Shown in pieces: positions 43,873 through 51,185 of a DNA stretch of 64,000 nt. Below the pieces are notes generated by a model that made no database searches, was not told the origin of the DNA, and saw only the letters and a program-made list of their open reading frames with translations. Numbering within the stretch: position 1 is the first letter of the stretch; each line of letters opens with the position of its first letter. Location: assembly GCF_003148905.1 (NCBI RefSeq), contig NZ_QGHC01000001.1, forward strand, positions 149,128 through 213,127, given 5' to 3'. The position numbers and the translations under genes are program-made. Origin of the DNA: Fulvimonas soli. Lineage in GTDB: Bacteria; Pseudomonadota; Gammaproteobacteria; Xanthomonadales; Rhodanobacteraceae.

Positions 43873-44290
43873 CGGGCACGCGGTCGCCGTCGAGGTGGAC
43901 GGGGTGCGATACCCCTCCGCCAGGTCGGCGGCCCAGGCGCTCGGCGTGGGCTACAGCATGGTCACGGCCCGCGCGCACGACCCCAGGCACCCTAACTACC
44001 GCTGGCTCGGCGCGACGCCCGGCCGGCGTGAGCTGACGCCCGAGGACAGGCGCATCGCGAGGCCCCTCACCGAGCCCGAGCGGTGGCCGAACGACGGCGG
44101 CGCGCGACGCGCCCCCGTGATGGACCTCAACTACGACCCGCCCAGGGTCGTGCGCCGGGTCGGCTGGCTCCGCTGCATGTGCTGCGGGCGGCCCCACTTC
44201 TCCGAGGACGTGGCCCGCGCCCGCATATGCCTGGACTGCGGCGGCGCCGGCGGCATGCCGACCGGGCCGCGCCCCGACTGGGACGCCTGA
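43847..44290 (+). CDS. hypothetical protein with NUMOD1-like and zinc-ribbon parts
   Basis: 147 residues. The N-terminal part VAVEVDGVRYPSARSAAQAL followed by GVGYSMVTARAHD resembles the NUMOD1-type DNA-binding helix of homing nucleases, and the C-terminus has CMCCGRPH...CLDCGG, a four-cysteine zinc ribbon. No nuclease motif is seen. It could be a DNA-binding regulator of the element. The recognition is weak. Confidence 0.6.
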   Translation: MAASTGGTNGHAVAVEVDGVRYPSARSAAQALGVGYSMVTARAHDPRHPNYRWLGATPGRRELTPEDRRIARPLTEPERWPNDGGARRAPVMDLNYDPPRVVRRVGWLRCMCCGRPHFSEDVARARICLDCGGAGGMPTGPRPDWDA

Positions 44291-44517
44291 CAATCCATCG
44301 GTGGGCGGCGCGAGGCCAAGCCCATGATTCGCAAGCCGCAGTGATGGCGGCAGCTTCGAGGGAAACACGTCCGGGAAACGATGGCGTTCGCGGCCAGCGC
44401 ACCCCGACACATTGAACGCATCCGGTCAGCGCATTGGCGCGCAGACCACCCCACGGCTGGGGATGCGCTCGTGACAGGCGACCGGAGGACCACAACCCTC
44501 ACAGGAGCCAACGAGCC

Positions 44518-45243
44518 ATGAAGATCACCCTCAGCGACACCCCCCTCCTCAGCACCCAGCAGATCGGCGAGCTCGCCTCGACCCTGGACCTGCTGCACAA
44601 GCGCACCCTCGCCGCGATCGAGCGGCTGAACAAGGACATCGCGACCCGCAAGCAGCAGATCGCCGCGCGCTGGAAGAGCGCCCCCGGCATCGGCGGGGCT
44701 GACGTCGCCCGCTTCGCCGAGCACGAGACCGTCGCCACCGTCCGCGAGATCAAGGACAACTCCAAGGCCGAGCTGGACAAGATCCTGAAGGACGCGGGCG
44801 CGCCGCACGCACAGCTGATCGGCCAGCGCCAGTTCTACGACTCCCCGGCCAAGGTCCTGGCCCGCGCGGCCCTGGGCGACCCGAAGCGCACCGAGTACCT
44901 CCAGCAGCTCCAGCACGCAGGTCCCGCCGAACTCGGCCACATGGCCCAGGTCGCCGTCGGCACGCGCAACGTCGCCCTGGCCTCCGCCGTGCTGTCCCTG
45001 ATCGACCGCATGCCCAGCAAGGACCGCCCGGTCGGCCCGGTCGAGCTGGCGTCGGCGATGAAGCAGGACGACTTCCTGAAGGTGCAGGAGTACATCAAGC
45101 TGGGCGACGCGCGCCTCCAGGGCATCCTGGTCGCCATCCGCGCCTGGAACGCCGGCAAGTCGAACTCGCTCAGCTCGGTGCAGCTCGCCATGCGCGAGCA
45201 GGAGATCGACCACGACCTGATCGGGGGCGACGGCGATGACTGA
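44518..45243 (+). CDS. hypothetical protein, 241 residues
   Basis: Not recognised. Soluble, largely helical; residues 15-60 and 85-110 are coiled-coil-like (TLDLLHKRTLAAIERLNKDI). Good ribosome site AGGAG about 12 nt upstream. The 227 nt before it hold no gene and probably carry its promoter (TTGAAC near 44413). Followed with 8-nt overlap by the next ORF. Confidence 0.65.
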   Translation: MKITLSDTPLLSTQQIGELASTLDLLHKRTLAAIERLNKDIATRKQQIAARWKSAPGIGGADVARFAEHETVATVREIKDNSKAELDKILKDAGAPHAQLIGQRQFYDSPAKVLARAALGDPKRTEYLQQLQHAGPAELGHMAQVAVGTRNVALASAVLSLIDRMPSKDRPVGPVELASAMKQDDFLKVQEYIKLGDARLQGILVAIRAWNAGKSNSLSSVQLAMREQEIDHDLIGGDGDD

Positions 45244-45517
45244 CCGACGCGCCCACTATCCACCGTGCCACCCGGCGATGCTGGCACTCGCGGCACTGGT
45301 CGCGGCGATCCAGCACAGGTGCGACCCGTTCCCCGAGCTGGAGGCCGCCGCGGCCCGTAACGGCGTGACGGTCGGGTCCGAGGAGTTCGACGAGGCCGCG
45401 GCCCTGGCCGGGCAGCCCTACTGCCGCGCGCTGGACCTGTACGTGGACCGAGACACCAAGCGCAGGGCGGACGCCCTGGGGTCGGGGATGGCGCACCTGG
45501 CCTTCCTCCCGGCCTGA
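45236..45517 (+). CDS. hypothetical protein, 93 residues
   Basis: Not recognised. Overlaps the preceding gene by 8 nt and precedes a strong terminator, so it ends this operon. Contains an Ala-rich helix (MLALAALVAAIQHRCD) but no clear membrane span or signal peptide. Confidence 0.6.
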   Translation: MTDRRAHYPPCHPAMLALAALVAAIQHRCDPFPELEAAAARNGVTVGSEEFDEAAALAGQPYCRALDLYVDRDTKRRADALGSGMAHLAFLPA

Positions 45518-45583
45518 CCCGAGCAAACGCGGCCGGGTTGGTTAGGTGCGCAGAGGGCAACGGGTGGCCCGGCCGTGTTTCGG

Positions 45584-45608
45584 AGGGGATGTCCTGAGGG
45601 CGTCCCCT
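45584..45608 (+). terminator. operon terminator
   Basis: 8-pair stem AGGGGATG / CGTCCCCT with one T-G wobble, 9-nt loop, followed by TCTTTTTC. Ends the 43.1-45.5 kb operon. Confidence 0.8.
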
Positions 45609-45741
45609 TCTTTTTCATGCGCTTAGGCAGTCCTACCCGCCGACGGGCAATTTGAACCCCTCAATTCTGGGCCTGCCCCGGCTCCCGTATCTCACCCGGC
45701 GCGACACGATGCCCCTACAACCCCAACCGTAGGAGAGCACC

Positions 45742-46251
45742 ATGAAGCTGGAAGATATGCCCATCAAGGAACTGCTGGCCCTGCACAACCGCATCGCCGA
45801 CAAGCCGGCCGGCCCCAAGACGTTCGCGACCCGGGCGAAGCTCGTGGCCCGGATCGAGCAGGTCGCGGCAGCCAAGGACATCGACCTGGCCGCGTCCGGG
45901 CAGCCGAAGAAGCCCAAGGCGACCGCGAAGCGCGCAGAGCCGAAGGCCGACGCTGTCGAGGCTCCCGAGGCCACCGAGAAGAAGTCCCAAGGCAGGGGCA
46001 TCGGCGCGCTCGCCCGCGCGATCCTGATGGACCCTGCGGGCTACCCGCACGCCCTCATCGCGGCGATGGTCAACGCGCAGGTGGACGGCGCGGCGTGCAC
46101 CGATAAGAGCGTCCGCTGGTATGCGAACGACATGCGCAAGAAGGGCGTCGAGGTGCCGCCCCGTCAGAAACACCACCCGGCAGACATGGACGAGCAGCAG
46201 TCGGCCGAGGCGCTGTCCACGGTGACCGTCGTCACCGAGGGGACCGAGTGA
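45742..46251 (+). CDS. hypothetical protein, basic linker plus C-terminal DNA-binding-like domain
   Basis: 169 residues. N-terminal helical motif (IKELLALHNRIADKPAG then FATRAKLVARIEQVA), a Lys/Ala/Pro linker, then GRGIGALARAILMDPAGYPH and SVRWYANDMRKKGVEVP, which looks like a small winged helix seen in phage and rhizobial proteins. No function can be assigned. TAGGAGAG lies before the ATG. Its stop is immediately before the convergent restriction gene. Confidence 0.62.
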   Translation: MKLEDMPIKELLALHNRIADKPAGPKTFATRAKLVARIEQVAAAKDIDLAASGQPKKPKATAKRAEPKADAVEAPEATEKKSQGRGIGALARAILMDPAGYPHALIAAMVNAQVDGAACTDKSVRWYANDMRKKGVEVPPRQKHHPADMDEQQSAEALSTVTVVTEGTE

Positions 46252-46253
46252 TG

Positions 46254-47366
46254 TCAGTCCTCGCCGCTCACCAACCCCGCGAAGCGGGCAGCCCCGAGAA
46301 TGTGCGCCTGCGTCGCATCCTTAACGCGCGCCTTCATCATCGCTGCATCGACGAAGGCCCACACGTCGTCTGCGGACACGTCGGACGGGGCGAGGCCCGC
46401 GCACATCGCGAAGAACTGCTCGACATCTACGAAGGAGACGCGGACATTCTTCTCGTCGGCGACCCTGTCCACGTACTCGGCTCCGCGGGCCGCTCCCTGC
46501 GACCGCGGGCCGCAGACGAAATAGAAGGAGCCGAGTCCAGCGGCGGCAGACTTGGCCGCAGCGTGGCCGACGTCGTTGGCGTTGAACTCCTTGTCCTTGA
46601 CCTCCGCCGCGTAGGCCAGCGTCTCGTCGGTCAGGACGTCCACGTCGAGCACCTCGTTGGACGAGGAGCCGGCTTGATTCACGGGGTGGACCTTGACCTC
46701 GAAGTCCCGCCCCGTGCCGCGACCAAGCAGGAAGAACGCGAGGCCGGTGACGATCGCGCACGACTCGCCCTCGCAGGACTGAGCGACAGCGGCGCTCACA
46801 AACTTGGTCAGCACCTTGTGGAGCGTGGCGTCGCCGTCAAGCTCGGCGGCCTCGCCGACAAGCGACTCGCGCTGAAGGGTGAAGTAGATCGCATCGATGA
46901 GGGCGCTCTCGGCGTCGGCCGCGTCCCTCAGACCGCCGAGGATGTCGATGCACTTCTCGAGGATGCTGCGGTCGTACCCGCGCCGCACAGCGTTCTCATG
47001 AGTGAGCGCGGTGTAGCGCGCCGGTTTGTTGAGGTAAGGCTCGTTGGAGCGGCCGAGCTTGCCGGCAAGCTGGTTCGGGTCACGATCGAAATCGACGACG
47101 ACCTTGTGGCAGAGCGAGCGCGAGTCGAACGCGCCGTCCAGGTCGGCTCCCGCCTGAAGCGCAAGCCCGTGGGCGCGGCCATTGGTGGCCTTCGCGAGAA
47201 GGTTCGTCAGCAGGATGTACCGATAGGTGAGGTGGCGCCCCAGCATGACGTCCGAGATGGCGTTGCTCTTCGCGTGGCGCGGCCGGAAGCCGTCGGCCTT
47301 CGCGGCAGAAATTGCGCTCTCAAGCTTCTCGCGGGCTGCCCCGTGGTCGATAATGGCCTGCGTCAA
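46254..47366 (-). CDS. type II restriction endonuclease, probably SacI family
   Basis: 370 residues from TTG 47366. The middle holds LAKATNG, SRSLCHKVVVDFD and LGRSNEPYLNKPARYTAL, which I associate with SacI-like enzymes, and LDVDVLTDETLAYAAEVKDK, an Asp...Glu-x-Lys nuclease core. It is divergent from an m5C methyltransferase, forming a restriction-modification pair. TTG is preferred because a -10-like TACACT lies just upstream; an in-frame GTG at 47444 would extend it by 26 residues through that palindrome. The target cannot be confirmed. Confidence 0.68.
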   Translation of the reverse strand: MTQAIIDHGAAREKLESAISAAKADGFRPRHAKSNAISDVMLGRHLTYRYILLTNLLAKATNGRAHGLALQAGADLDGAFDSRSLCHKVVVDFDRDPNQLAGKLGRSNEPYLNKPARYTALTHENAVRRGYDRSILEKCIDILGGLRDAADAESALIDAIYFTLQRESLVGEAAELDGDATLHKVLTKFVSAAVAQSCEGESCAIVTGLAFFLLGRGTGRDFEVKVHPVNQAGSSSNEVLDVDVLTDETLAYAAEVKDKEFNANDVGHAAAKSAAAGLGSFYFVCGPRSQGAARGAEYVDRVADEKNVRVSFVDVEQFFAMCAGLAPSDVSADDVWAFVDAAMMKARVKDATQAHILGAARFAGLVSGED

Positions 47367-47376
47367 GATGGAATTC

Positions 47377-47391
47377 CCCCTAGTGTAGGGG
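47377..47391. promoter_or_regulatory. palindromic operator-like site between R and M genes
   Basis: CCCCTAGTGTAGGGG, a 6+3+6 perfect palindrome lying over the minus-strand TACACT (47387 to 47382) upstream of the endonuclease. There is no separate C-protein gene; the methyltransferase or an unknown protein could bind here. Confidence 0.4.
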
Positions 47392-47473
47392 TTCAGACGA
47401 TGCCCCGCGACGCGCGGCAAGTCAAGATGAATAGCGGAGACCACTCCGCCTCTACGGTTTTGAGAGGTAATCG

Positions 47474-48571
47474 ATGAAGGCTGTTTCCCTTTTCACAGGC
47501 GCCGGGGGCATGGACGTCGGATTCATTCAAGCTGGGTTCGATGTCGTGTGGGCCAACGACATCGACAAGGACGCCTGCGAGACCTACCGCCTCAACCATG
47601 GTGACCATATCCATCACGGGAGCATCGACGACCTCATGCCCGAGCTGGAGGCGCTCGGGCGTGCCGGGGACATCGCCTGCCTGTTCGGCGGCCCGCCCTG
47701 CCAAGGCTTTTCCGTGGCCGGCAAGATGGACGCCCGCGACCCTCGAAGCAAGCTCGTCTGGTCCTACATGGAAGCACTCAAGCTGATCCGACCTGCCGCC
47801 TTCGTAATGGAGAACGTCAAGGCGTTGGCAATGCTGCAGAAGTTTCGCGCCGTCCGCGAAGGCCTGTTCAAGGAGGCCCACAAGTTGGGCTACAACGTGG
47901 AGCTGGTCGTCCTCAACTCCAAGGACTTCGGCGTCCCGCAGGGGCGCGAACGCATGTTCCTCGTCGGCTTCCGCGACAGGCCCAACCGCTTCCGCGACCT
48001 GATCGGCGACCACATGCGCCCGGCGCCGAAGCTCCGGGACGTCCTGCTCGGCGTGGGCAAAATCGGCTCGCCCACGAACAACCGGATATGCCGCGCCAAG
48101 GTCACCGCCGCCGCGAGTCCCGTGATGCGCCGCTCACCCTACGCTGGGATGCTTTTCAACGGGCAGGGGCGACCACTGAACCTCGACGGGCACGCCTCCA
48201 CCTTGCCCGCGAGCATGGGCGGCAACAGGACACCGATCATCGACGACGCCGCGCTCTACGATGGCGCAACGCCGTGGGTCGAGGAGTACCACGCGCACCT
48301 GATGGACGGCGGTGAGCCGATCGATTGGCAGACGGTGCCCGAGCGGCTCCGCCGCCTAACCGTGGACGAGGCGATCGCCATCCAGACGTTCCCGCGGGAC
48401 TACAAGTTCGCAGGCCCGCAGAGCTCGGTGTTCAAGCAGATCGGAAACGCCGTGCCGTGCATGCTGGCCGAGGCGGTCGCCTCGGTGGTGTTCAAGCTGC
48501 TCTCCGAAAGCCCGAGCGCGACGAAGAGGCGACGAAGAACGTCCGACGAGCTGGAGTTGGAGATCGCGTAA
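47474..48571 (+). CDS. DNA cytosine-5 methyltransferase
   Basis: 365 residues. Conserved m5C-methyltransferase motifs: I VSLFTGAGGMDVGF, IV GGPPCQGFS with catalytic Cys76, VI VMENV, VIII QGRERMFLVGF, and X QIGNAVP near the end. The target recognition region is between VIII and IX (about 180-290). It should protect the host and element from the divergent endonuclease. GAGAGG lies 7 nt before the ATG. Confidence 0.93.
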   Translation: MKAVSLFTGAGGMDVGFIQAGFDVVWANDIDKDACETYRLNHGDHIHHGSIDDLMPELEALGRAGDIACLFGGPPCQGFSVAGKMDARDPRSKLVWSYMEALKLIRPAAFVMENVKALAMLQKFRAVREGLFKEAHKLGYNVELVVLNSKDFGVPQGRERMFLVGFRDRPNRFRDLIGDHMRPAPKLRDVLLGVGKIGSPTNNRICRAKVTAAASPVMRRSPYAGMLFNGQGRPLNLDGHASTLPASMGGNRTPIIDDAALYDGATPWVEEYHAHLMDGGEPIDWQTVPERLRRLTVDEAIAIQTFPRDYKFAGPQSSVFKQIGNAVPCMLAEAVASVVFKLLSESPSATKRRRRTSDELELEIA

Positions 48572-48600
48572 AGAAGGGCCGCCGACATGGCGGCCCTTCT
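48572..48600 (+). terminator. methyltransferase terminator
   Basis: 12-bp perfect stem AGAAGGGCCGCC / GGCGGCCCTTCT with a 5-nt loop, followed by CATTTTC, overlapping the stop codon region. Confidence 0.85.
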
Positions 48601-48774
48601 CATTTTCGGATCGCCAACTACGCTCGCACGCCTGCCGTCAATCAACGAATTGATGCCTGCAAATAAGGGCTCCATGCGCGTTTGACAAACCGAATACTGC
48701 ATCCCATCGCGATGACATCGGGTCAGCCGGGGACGCCCGGCTCCCATCAACCGACGATTAGAGGAGCAGTAACC

Positions 48775-49239
48775 ATGAGTACCAACAACGAAAGCGAGGC
48801 CCGCGTTCCGGGCATCTACGAGCTGGCGCGCAACCACCTGACGCAGCACAGGAACGGATTTGCCTCCGGCGACGCCGTCTGGGTTGTGTCGGCCTGGACG
48901 CGCCTGCTCGACGGCCTGCCCGAGGACATCAACTACGACGGAGAGGGGGCGGGCTCGCTGTTCGAGACGATCATCGAGGACGTCGGCGACGAGGCCGCCT
49001 TCAGCGCGCTTGACGAGGAGGACGAGTCTAACGACCGGGCCCAAACCTGCATCGAGCTGGCGAAGGCATACGGCCTGGACGACTGGCCGCGCCTCGCGCT
49101 ACGCGACTACCTGATCGCATTCGACGGCATGAGCAAGGAAAGGGCCGAAGCGGCCTCACGTCGCGCCTGGAACAACGCCCGAGCCGCCTACGACTGCTTC
49201 AAGCTCGCCGACGGACAGCCCGAGAAAAAGGCCGCGTGA
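48775..49239 (+). CDS. hypothetical acidic protein, 154 residues
   Basis: Not recognised. Strongly acidic in the middle (ETIIEDVGDEAAFSALDEED), helical, no signal peptide. GAGGAG 8 nt upstream and TTGACA at 48682-48687 upstream suggest its own promoter. First of three small genes transcribed together toward the right end. Confidence 0.65.
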   Translation: MSTNNESEARVPGIYELARNHLTQHRNGFASGDAVWVVSAWTRLLDGLPEDINYDGEGAGSLFETIIEDVGDEAAFSALDEEDESNDRAQTCIELAKAYGLDDWPRLALRDYLIAFDGMSKERAEAASRRAWNNARAAYDCFKLADGQPEKKAA

Positions 49240-49243
49240 GGAA

Positions 49244-49531
49244 ATGACCAACATGACCGCAAAGAACGAAGTCGGAAGCGCCCGACGCTACCTCCGCGGA
49301 ACCGTGCCGGTCCGCCTCCACCTCCGCGCATGCCGCACGAACCTCGACAGGGGCGACTACCAGCTGCTGCTGTCCATCGCCGACCGCATCGACGAGCTCG
49401 CAGCCTCGGAGCCGCCGGACTTCAATGCGCTGGAAGTGCTCCTGAGCGAAGCGAGCAAGGCCATCGCCCTCGTCAAGCTGCGGACCGATCCGACCGTCGA
49501 AACCACCGAAACCACCGAAACCACCATCTAG
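49244..49531 (+). CDS. hypothetical protein, 95 residues
   Basis: Not recognised. Starts 4 nt after the previous stop. Basic N-terminal part (SARRYLRGTVPVRLHLRACR) and helical middle; the end reads ETTETTETT from three copies of the 9-mer GAAACCACC (49499-49525), a possible slippage site. Confidence 0.6.
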   Translation: MTNMTAKNEVGSARRYLRGTVPVRLHLRACRTNLDRGDYQLLLSIADRIDELAASEPPDFNALEVLLSEASKAIALVKLRTDPTVETTETTETTI

Positions 49532-49543
49532 GAGAAAGACACC

Positions 49544-50056
49544 ATGTCAAACGCCAACAACATCGCCAAGCTGGTCTACGAGAACGTCATGAACACCAAC
49601 CTGCGCGAGATCGAGCTTGTAGGACTGGAGATGGAACACGCGTCCGGCGTCCGCGCCATCGCGGCCGAAGCTGCGATGCGGGAGCGTGGAGGCCGCGAGC
49701 ACTTCGACGCCGACGGACTGTACGAAGCCGTTGACGGGCTGGTCGGCCACGACAGGCTATTCGAGTCGTACAACGACCCGAGCAACCCGAACTTCGAGGA
49801 CGGGAGCCTCGAACTCGGCCAGGGCTGCCCGTTCGGTTCGCTCGACGCCTACCTCGACCTGCGCGAACTGTTCGGCGAGGAGTGGCTCTCGCTGACCATG
49901 ATGGAGTACGCCAAGCGGCTGGCCGAAGGCGAGCTGCGTGGCGCGGGTGAGGCACAGGTGGCGGAGCTGGTGAGCCGCGCCCGCGAGGAGTACGCCAAGG
50001 CGCGCGCCGCCGACTTCGAATGCTCCCTGGCGAGCAACAGGAAGCGGGCGGCGTAA
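49544..50056 (+). CDS. hypothetical acidic protein, 170 residues
   Basis: Not recognised. Acidic, helical, with YNDPSNPNFEDGSLELGQG and LDLRELFGEEWLSLTMMEYA segments; no signal or membrane segment. GGAG about 11 nt upstream. Size and charge would suit a protein-binding DNA mimic, but there is no motif to show that. Confidence 0.65.
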   Translation: MSNANNIAKLVYENVMNTNLREIELVGLEMEHASGVRAIAAEAAMRERGGREHFDADGLYEAVDGLVGHDRLFESYNDPSNPNFEDGSLELGQGCPFGSLDAYLDLRELFGEEWLSLTMMEYAKRLAEGELRGAGEAQVAELVSRAREEYAKARAADFECSLASNRKRAA

Positions 50057-50069
50057 CGGCCGCAAAAGC

Positions 50070-50099
50070 AAGAAGGGCAGCCCACGGGCTGCCCTTCTT
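50070..50099. terminator. bidirectional terminator, tRNA-Thr / small gene operon
   Basis: Long stem AAGAAGGGCAGCCC / GGGCTGCCCTTCTT. On the minus strand it begins 7 nt beyond the tRNA-Thr CCA and is followed by GCTTTTGC, matching the host gene layout (tRNA, short gap, terminator). On the plus strand it ends the 48.8-50.1 kb operon. Confidence 0.85.
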
Positions 50100-50106
50100 G
50101 TCTCAT

Positions 50107-50182
50107 TGGTGCCGGAGATAGGAATCGAACCTACGACCCCATCATTACGAATGACGTGCTCTACCAACTGAGCTACTCCGGC
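50107..50182 (-). tRNA. tRNA-Thr(CGT), complete copy carried by the element
   Basis: 76 nt including encoded CCA. Acceptor GCCGGAG / CTCCGGC, D arm GCTC...GAGC, anticodon stem CGTCA / TGATG with loop TTCGTAA (anticodon CGT, reads ACG), T arm GTAGG TTCGATT CCTAT. All stems pair. It differs from the split host tRNA in acceptor, anticodon stem and variable loop, so it is not a recent copy of it. It lies in the same orientation as the host gene, 108 nt downstream of the broken 5' half. Confidence 0.95.
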
Positions 50183-50290
50183 GAAACTTGTTCAAACTGT
50201 GTTCGTGACTTGCCTAGCGTACCGCACCGGGCGCCCGAAAGCCTTGCCGCGCATAGCTTCCGTCTCCGTCACCACGACAACCACGTCGCG

Positions 50291-50329
50291 ATTACGAATG
50301 CGCCGCTCTACCAACTGAGCTATTCCGGC
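50291..50329 (-). pseudogene. tRNA-Thr(CGT), 5' half (right junction)
   Basis: Minus strand: GCCGGAA acceptor, D arm GCTC AGTTGGTA GAGC, 5' anticodon stem GCGCA and loop ending in ATTCGTAAT. With the 37 nt at 38564-38600 it gives a complete 76-nt tRNA. The sequence that follows it in the element does not supply a 3' half. Confidence 0.9.
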
Positions 50330-50341
50330 GGAGAACCAACG

Positions 50342-50370
50342 ATTCTACGGAGGGCGGATAGAGGGCGCAA
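50342..50370 (-). promoter_or_regulatory. host tRNA-Thr promoter
   Basis: TTGCGC (50370 to 50365), 17-nt spacer, TAGAAT (50347 to 50342) on the minus strand; transcription would start about 6 nt before the tRNA 5' end at 50329. It now reads through the broken 5' half into the element's complete tRNA-Thr. The remaining host DNA 50371-50606 before pilV shows no gene. Confidence 0.65.
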
Positions 50371-50606
50371 GCGCCGTGCCGGTTCGCCAGCCGGCCGGCC
50401 GGGCCGTATCCGGCCATGGCCCCATGCCCCAAATCCGACGTCGCCTCGACCTTGTGATGCCGTTCCATCGGAGCTGTGAGGCGGCGCAAGCCAGCCCCGG
50501 TCCGGCAAACCGCTCGTCGGCCGAATGCCGCCGCTTGTCGGCCGGACACTGGCAACGGGCTGGCTGGCGAGGTGAAAGTTCCGTTGGGGTATCAGGGAGA
50601 ATTTCC

Positions 50607-51185
50607 ATGCAACTTCTGTCGCGTCAGCGGGGCATCTCGCTGATCGAGGTGCTGATGGCCGTGCTCATTTTCAGCATCGGCCTGATCGGCCTGGCCGGGC
50701 TGCTGGTCATGGCCACGCGGTCCAACCATGCCGCCTACCTGCGTACCCAGGCCATCTTCCTGGCCGGCAACATGGCCGACCGCATGAGCGCCAACCCGGT
50801 CGGCGTGTGGAACGGTAGCTACGACTCGACGAGCTACCCCGTCAGCGCCAGCACGGCGGCCAACAACGACTGCAGCGCCGGCTGCACGCCCGATGCGCTG
50901 GCCAGCTCGGACCAGCGCGCCTGGAGCCGCCAGCTCAAGACGTTCCTGCCGGGCGTATCCGCCACGATCAAGTGCGACAAGACCAGTGCGGGCTATACCC
51001 CGGCAAGCTGGATTCCTCCCTCGAGCAGTTCGTCGGCGCCGGCGCCGACGCCCGGACAGATCGGCATGCGTCCGCCTTATGGCGGTAGCTGCGCGATGCA
51101 CATCGCGTGGACCGAGCAGGGCAACGGCAGCAAGCTCGCCCGTTCCGCCTCGACGCAGAGCTTTGACTGGGAGTTCCAGCCGTGA
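50607..51185 (+). CDS. pilV: type IV pilus minor pilin PilV
   Basis: 192 residues. Type III prepilin signal: basic leader ending in RG, cleaved before ISLIEVLMAVLIFS with Glu5 of the mature chain; hydrophobic helix to about residue 38. Minor pilins prime pilus assembly and carry PilY1 to the tip. GGGAGA before the ATG. First gene of the minor-pilin operon; pilW overlaps its stop (GTGA). Confidence 0.92.
   Translation: MQLLSRQRGISLIEVLMAVLIFSIGLIGLAGLLVMATRSNHAAYLRTQAIFLAGNMADRMSANPVGVWNGSYDSTSYPVSASTAANNDCSAGCTPDALASSDQRAWSRQLKTFLPGVSATIKCDKTSAGYTPASWIPPSSSSSAPAPTPGQIGMRPPYGGSCAMHIAWTEQGNGSKLARSASTQSFDWEFQP

Larger units (their letters stand above)
38601..50299. mobile_element. integrated satellite-like element in tRNA-Thr(CGT)
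   Basis: 11.7 kb bounded by the 9-bp direct repeat ATTACGAAT (38601-38609 and 50291-50299), the anticodon loop of the split host tRNA. Contents in order: integrase, AlpA-like protein, primase-polymerase/helicase, iteron-like repeats, terminase-small-subunit-like protein, five unknown genes, restriction endonuclease and m5C methyltransferase, three small genes, complete tRNA-Thr. No capsid, tail, lysis or large terminase gene is present. The layout resembles phage-inducible chromosomal islands. Alternative: a remnant prophage or an integrative plasmid. Confidence 0.85.

Noticed and set aside
46248-47477. Plus-strand open frame of about 410 codons over the restriction gene
   Set aside because: Composition is antisense-like and the minus-strand frame has a nuclease core and family segments; it would also overlap the methyltransferase start.
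38568-50143. Attachment sites as the 31-nt imperfect direct repeat of tRNA-Thr 3' ends (38568-38598 and 50111-50141)
   Set aside because: Two mismatches, and the left acceptor pairs with the fragment at 50323-50329 rather than with the complete tRNA; the exact 9-bp ATTACGAAT repeat at the split points explains everything better.
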